Of a stretch of 64,000 nucleotides of DNA, positions 60,278 to 64,000 are shown in pieces (positions within the stretch are counted from its first letter, which is position 1; each line of letters begins with the position of its first letter). The DNA is from Paraburkholderia sp. Its GTDB lineage: Bacteria; Pseudomonadota; Gammaproteobacteria; Burkholderiales; Burkholderiaceae. Under the pieces are notes generated by a model, which ran no database searches, was not told the origin of the DNA, and saw only the letters and a program-made list of their open reading frames with translations. The stretch lies in the NCBI GenBank assembly GCA_004322045.1, contig SCRN01000010.1, forward strand, positions 1 through 64,000. The letters are read 5' to 3'. Both the position numbers and the translations under genes were made by a program.

Positions 60278-62839
60278 ATGGCATCGCTCGTCGTGGCGCT
60301 CGTCGTCGCGGGTGCAATCTTGATCTTCAACGAAGCGGCGGCACTGTGGTGGCTGATTACGCTAGGCGTATGGGTCGCGATCGTGGCCGCGATGAAAGCC
60401 GCCGGTCTCGCCACCTGCATCGCGCTCGCCATCGTGCTCGTGCTGCCCGCCTTGATCATGACGCTCAAGCCGCTGCGGCGCGCGCTCATCAGCGCGCGCG
60501 TACTGTCGATGTTTCGTCGCGCGCTGCCGGAGATGTCGGCCACCGAGCGCGATGCGATCGAAGCGGGCACCGTCTGGTGGGACGCCGAACTGTTCACGGG
60601 CCGCCCCGACTGGGACACCCTGCTCGCGCACGGCCCGCCCGTGCTGACCGACGAGGAGCGCGCGTTCGTCGATAAGGAGTGCGCGGCCCTGGCCGATAGC
60701 GCAAACGATTGGGAAACCACCGCGCGTTGGCAAGACCTATCACCGCAATCCTGGCAATACATCAAGCAGAAAGGCTTCCTCGGCTTGATCATCGACAAGG
60801 CCCACGGCGGCAAGGGCTTCAGCGCCTATGCGCATTCGCAGGTGATCGCCAAGCTCGCCTCGCGCTGCTCGGCGGCAACCGTCTCGGTCATGGTGCCCAA
60901 CTCGCTCGGGCCGGCCGAGTTGCTGTCGCATTACGGCACCGAGGAGCAAAAAGCCTATTACCTCCCCCGCCTCGCTCGCGGCGAAGAAATTCCTTGCTTC
61001 GCGCTCACGAGTCCCTATGCCGGATCCGACGCCGCTGCCATTCCCGATCTCGGGATCGTCTGCAAAGGAACGTATCAAGGCCGCGAAACGCTGGGCTTTC
61101 GCGTGACGTGGGATAAGCGCTACATCACGCTAGGCCCGATCGCCACGGTGCTCGGCCTCGCGTTTCGCGTGAAAGATCCCGAGCATCTGCTCGGCGCCGA
61201 CGACGAACCCGGGATCACGTGCGCCCTGATTCCGACGGCGCACCCGGGCGTATCGATCGGCCGGCGTCACTGGCCGCTCAATGCGGTCTTTCAAAACGGG
61301 CCGAACTCGGGCAAGGATGTCTTCATTCCCATCGATTGGGTAATCGGCGGCCCCGCGCAAGTGGGCAACGGCTGGCGCATGTTGATGGAATGCTTAGCGG
61401 CCGGCCGCGCGATCTCATTGCCTTCCGGAGGCGTCGGCACGGCCAAGCTCGCGGTGCGCGGCACGAGCGCGTATGCGGCGTTGCGCCGGCAGTTCAAAAC
61501 GCCGATCGGCAAGTTCGAAGGCATTCACGAAGCGCTCGGCCGCATGGGCGGCAATCTCTACGTCATCGACGCGATGCGGCGCTTTTGCGCGCAAGCAGTC
61601 GATCTCGGAGAAAGGCCCGCCGTGCTTTCGGCCATCGCCAAATATCACGTGACCGAGCGCGCCCGAAAGATCGTGACCGATGCGATGGATATCGCCGGCG
61701 GCAAGGGCATTTGTCTCGGGCCATCGAACTTTCTCGGGCGCGCCTATCAGCAGATGCCGATTTCGATCACGGTCGAAGGCGCCAATATCCTCACGCGCTC
61801 GCTCATTATCTTCGGCCAGGGCTCGATTCGATGCCATCCGTATCTGCTCAAGGAAATGACGGCCGCGCGCGACGACGATGCGCAGCGCGCGCTGATCGCC
61901 TTCGACAATGCGTTCCTTCGTCATGCCGCCTTTCTTGCATCGAACGCATTGCGCAGCCTCGTGCATGGCTTGACTTGCGGCGTGTTCTTGAAGAAACCGC
62001 GGGGCGCGACGCCGGTGCTGGCCAAGTATTACCGCGCGGTCACACGGCTTTGCATCGCTTTCGCATTCATCGCCGATATGTCGATGCTGGTGCTCGGCGG
62101 CAAACTGAAGCGGCGGGAGCGATTGTCGGCGCGGCTGGGCGACATGCTTTCCGCGCTCGTGCTGATGTCCGCCACGCTCAAGCGCTTCGAAGACGAGGGC
62201 GCGCACGCCGAGGATTTGCCGTTCGTGCGCTGGGGGCTCAAAGACGCGCTACTCGCGGCCGATCAAGCGCTTGAAGGCCTCTTCGCGAATTTCCCCAACC
62301 GCCTCGCCGCCGCGATCATGCGCACGCTCGCGTTTCCTTATGGCTTGCGGCAGCGCCCGCCTTCCGACGCGCTCACCAGCACGATCGCACTGCTGCTTCA
62401 AACACCTTGCGATGCGCGCGAGCGCTTGCTGGCCGGCTCGCACGTGCCGGCGGAGCCGGATCCCCGCGATCCGATCGCATGCGGTGAGCGCTTGCTCGCA
62501 CTCGGCCAAACAGTCGCGGAAATCGAAGCGAAGCTGCACGAGGCCGTTCGCGGAGGCCGCGTAAAGCCGATGCCGCAGAACTTGGCCGAGGTGCCCGGCT
62601 GGGCGCGTGCGCTCGAGGCGGGCGGGATGATCGAACCTCGCGAGCGCGAGGCGTTGATCTGCTATGCCCGCGACGGCGCCGCGTTGATCAGCGTGGACGA
62701 CTTCCCGGCCGATTTCGACCGTTCTGAAGCCCAGTCAAGCGGCCTCGATCGGCCCGCACCTGCGCCCGAGCCGGAAACATCTCCGCCGATGCGCCCAGAC
62801 AGGCCGGCCGATCTGTCGGTCGATGTGGACGGGCATTGA
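60278..62839 (+). CDS. fadE: Long-chain acyl-CoA dehydrogenase FadE
   Basis: 853 residues, close to family length (about 815). Two N-terminal membrane segments (VVALVVAGAILIFNEAAALW and LATCIALAIVLVLPALIMTL) anchor the protein. The acyl-CoA dehydrogenase core includes HGGKGFSAYAHSQVIAKLAS, CFALTSPYAGSDAAAIPDLG and GRMGGNLYVIDAMRRF. The long C-terminal domain (about residues 540-800) is the DUF1974 part specific to FadE. It catalyses the first, FAD-dependent step of beta-oxidation. fadD follows 56 bp later and the TetR gene precedes it. Confidence 0.95.
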   Translation: MASLVVALVVAGAILIFNEAAALWWLITLGVWVAIVAAMKAAGLATCIALAIVLVLPALIMTLKPLRRALISARVLSMFRRALPEMSATERDAIEAGTVWWDAELFTGRPDWDTLLAHGPPVLTDEERAFVDKECAALADSANDWETTARWQDLSPQSWQYIKQKGFLGLIIDKAHGGKGFSAYAHSQVIAKLASRCSAATVSVMVPNSLGPAELLSHYGTEEQKAYYLPRLARGEEIPCFALTSPYAGSDAAAIPDLGIVCKGTYQGRETLGFRVTWDKRYITLGPIATVLGLAFRVKDPEHLLGADDEPGITCALIPTAHPGVSIGRRHWPLNAVFQNGPNSGKDVFIPIDWVIGGPAQVGNGWRMLMECLAAGRAISLPSGGVGTAKLAVRGTSAYAALRRQFKTPIGKFEGIHEALGRMGGNLYVIDAMRRFCAQAVDLGERPAVLSAIAKYHVTERARKIVTDAMDIAGGKGICLGPSNFLGRAYQQMPISITVEGANILTRSLIIFGQGSIRCHPYLLKEMTAARDDDAQRALIAFDNAFLRHAAFLASNALRSLVHGLTCGVFLKKPRGATPVLAKYYRAVTRLCIAFAFIADMSMLVLGGKLKRRERLSARLGDMLSALVLMSATLKRFEDEGAHAEDLPFVRWGLKDALLAADQALEGLFANFPNRLAAAIMRTLAFPYGLRQRPPSDALTSTIALLLQTPCDARERLLAGSHVPAEPDPRDPIACGERLLALGQTVAEIEAKLHEAVRGGRVKPMPQNLAEVPGWARALEAGGMIEPREREALICYARDGAALISVDDFPADFDRSEAQSSGLDRPAPAPEPETSPPMRPDRPADLSVDVDGH

Positions 62840-62895
62840 CCGATTCGCTGAAACGCGGCGGTTCAAGAAGACGATGACAACAGTGAGATAACGAT

Positions 62896-64000
62896 ATGAA
62901 TCAGCCTATCGCGCAGCAAGCCACCACCGATACCGCAAACGCCCCCGTCAATGCGAGCGCCTCGCAGCAACACGCGGCGCAAAGCAAGGCCGATCAGCCC
63001 AACACCGACGGCATCTGGTACGCCTCCTATCCGCCCGGTGTGCCGCATGAGATCGACGTGACGCAATATCAATCGGTCGCGCATTTCTTCGACGAATGCA
63101 CCTCCCAGTTCCGCGGTCGCACGGCGTACGTCAGCGTCGGCTCGGAAATGACATACGACACGTTGGCCCGCAAAGCGAAGGCGTTCGCCGCGTATTTGCA
63201 GCGCGTGGGCATCCGGCGCGGCGATCGCGTCGCGATCATGCTGCCCAACTCCTTCCAATACCCCGTGGCATTGTTCGGCGTGCTCAAAGCCGGCGCCGTC
63301 GTCGTCAATGTCAATCCGCTCTACACGCCGCGGGAACTGGCGCATCAATTGAAAGACAGCGGCGCCAAGGCGATCGTCGTCTTCGAGAACTTCGCGAAGA
63401 CGCTCGAACAGGCGCTGCCCGGAACGGCCGTGGAGCATATCGTCGTGACCGCGCTCGGTGATCTACTCGGCGACAGGCTCAATCTCAAGGGACGCTTGCT
63501 GAATTTCGCGATCAAGCGCGTGCAAAAGATGGTGCCGCCCTACCGCTTGCCCAACGCCGTGCGCTTGGGCCGCGCACTCGCACTCGGCGCGAAATCACCG
63601 TTCTCGCCGACGATCGTCGCGCACGACGAGCTGGCTTTCCTGCAATACACGGGAGGCACGACCGGCGTCGCCAAGGGCGCGATGCTTACACACCGCAACA
63701 TCGTCGCCAATCTGCTTCAAGCGAAGGCGTGGGCCGAACGGCAACTCACGAGCGAGATCGAGACGGTACTGACGCCCTTGCCGCTCTATCACATCCTCTC
63801 GCTCACGGTGAGCGCGCTCATCTTCCTTGGTCTTGGCGGGCGCAACGTCTTGATCGCCAATCCGCGCGACACCAAACGCGTCATGCAGATTTTGCGCAAG
63901 CAGACGTTCACGGGCATTCTCGCAATCAATACGCTTTATAAGGCGTTTCTAGACAACGAAGAATTCTGCAAGCGCGACTTCTCCAATCTGAAGCTCGCGA
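62896..64000 (+). CDS. fadD: Long-chain fatty-acid-CoA ligase FadD, N-terminal part (cut by window end)
   Basis: 368 codons are visible; the C-terminus is beyond the window. The AMP-binding P-loop YTGGTTGVAKGA is near residues 250-261, with TPLPLYHILSLTVSAL after it, and the N-terminal part (YASYPPGVPHEIDVTQYQSV, VAIMLPNSFQYPVALFGVLK, AGAVVVNVNPLYTPRELAHQ) is characteristic of FadD. A 35-residue Ala/Gln-rich leader precedes the core. It activates fatty acids with ATP and CoA for the FadE reaction encoded upstream, and is the third gene of the operon. Confidence 0.94.
   Translation, partial: MNQPIAQQATTDTANAPVNASASQQHAAQSKADQPNTDGIWYASYPPGVPHEIDVTQYQSVAHFFDECTSQFRGRTAYVSVGSEMTYDTLARKAKAFAAYLQRVGIRRGDRVAIMLPNSFQYPVALFGVLKAGAVVVNVNPLYTPRELAHQLKDSGAKAIVVFENFAKTLEQALPGTAVEHIVVTALGDLLGDRLNLKGRLLNFAIKRVQKMVPPYRLPNAVRLGRALALGAKSPFSPTIVAHDELAFLQYTGGTTGVAKGAMLTHRNIVANLLQAKAWAERQLTSEIETVLTPLPLYHILSLTVSALIFLGLGGRNVLIANPRDTKRVMQILRKQTFTGILAINTLYKAFLDNEEFCKRDFSNLKLA

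Overview
The window looks like chromosomal DNA of a Burkholderiaceae bacterium (Paraburkholderia / Trinickia / Burkholderia type). The evidence is the high GC content with local AT-richer islands, a cepacian-like exopolysaccharide locus, and Burkholderia-style adc-bdhA-patatin, EmrAB-outer-membrane-factor and fadE-fadD modules. No ribosomal RNA, insertion sequence, integrase or CRISPR array was seen.

Layout. (1) 1-12.8 kb is an exopolysaccharide locus. The minus strand carries the start of a Wzc-like kinase, a 57-residue micro-gene and manC. Divergently there are an AraC-type regulator, an undecaprenyl-phosphate sugar transferase, a Wza-type export lipoprotein and a Wzy/WaaL-like membrane protein. 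A Tat-exported lipoprotein glycoside hydrolase, a hexapeptide acyltransferase and an orphan TpsB-type outer-membrane transporter follow. (2) 12.9-16.4 kb is a small tRNA-linked accessory segment. tRNA-Leu(CAG) and its terminator are followed about 2.6 kb later by a diverged copy of the tRNA 3' end plus terminator. Between them lie an SRPBCC protein, a dehydrogenase stub, a LolA-like protein and a FitAB toxin-antitoxin pair whose toxin has lost one catalytic acidic residue. A Phd/RelE pair lies just outside. (3) 16.8-19.7 kb is an acetoacetate decarboxylase / 3-hydroxybutyrate dehydrogenase / patatin operon. (4) 19.8-31.5 kb is a stress and efflux block: two paralogous LysR + Ohr modules flank an EmrB-EmrA-outer-membrane-factor operon and a bacterial LRAT-domain gene, followed by an NDH-2-like / cupin / AhpD-like operon.

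(5) 31.7-56.5 kb is the most unusual part: a minus-strand contractile injection system (phage-tail-like, extracellular-CIS type). It runs from four unrecognised AT-richer genes through a DUF4255 cap, sheath, tube, tail-assembly chaperone, second tube protein, an arginine-rich protein, LysM, split hub and spike, PAAR, gp25, two baseplate proteins, a tail-I protein and a collagen-like fibre to a separate AAA+ ATPase. A LuxR-type regulator with a degenerate ligand pocket is divergently transcribed from the operon head. The chaperone pair carries a lambda G/GT-like programmed -1 frameshift signal: GGGAAAC in the correct frame, an AGGAGG upstream, and a second reading frame with no start codon. A decayed copy of the ATPase 5' end lies upstream of the ATPase gene.

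(6) 56.8-64 kb holds a small secreted cysteine protein, an MFS carboxylate-type transporter, and a TetR-fadE-fadD fatty-acid oxidation operon cut by the window end. Start codons were chosen from visible Shine-Dalgarno sites where possible. All family names come from motif recognition by eye, with no database search.
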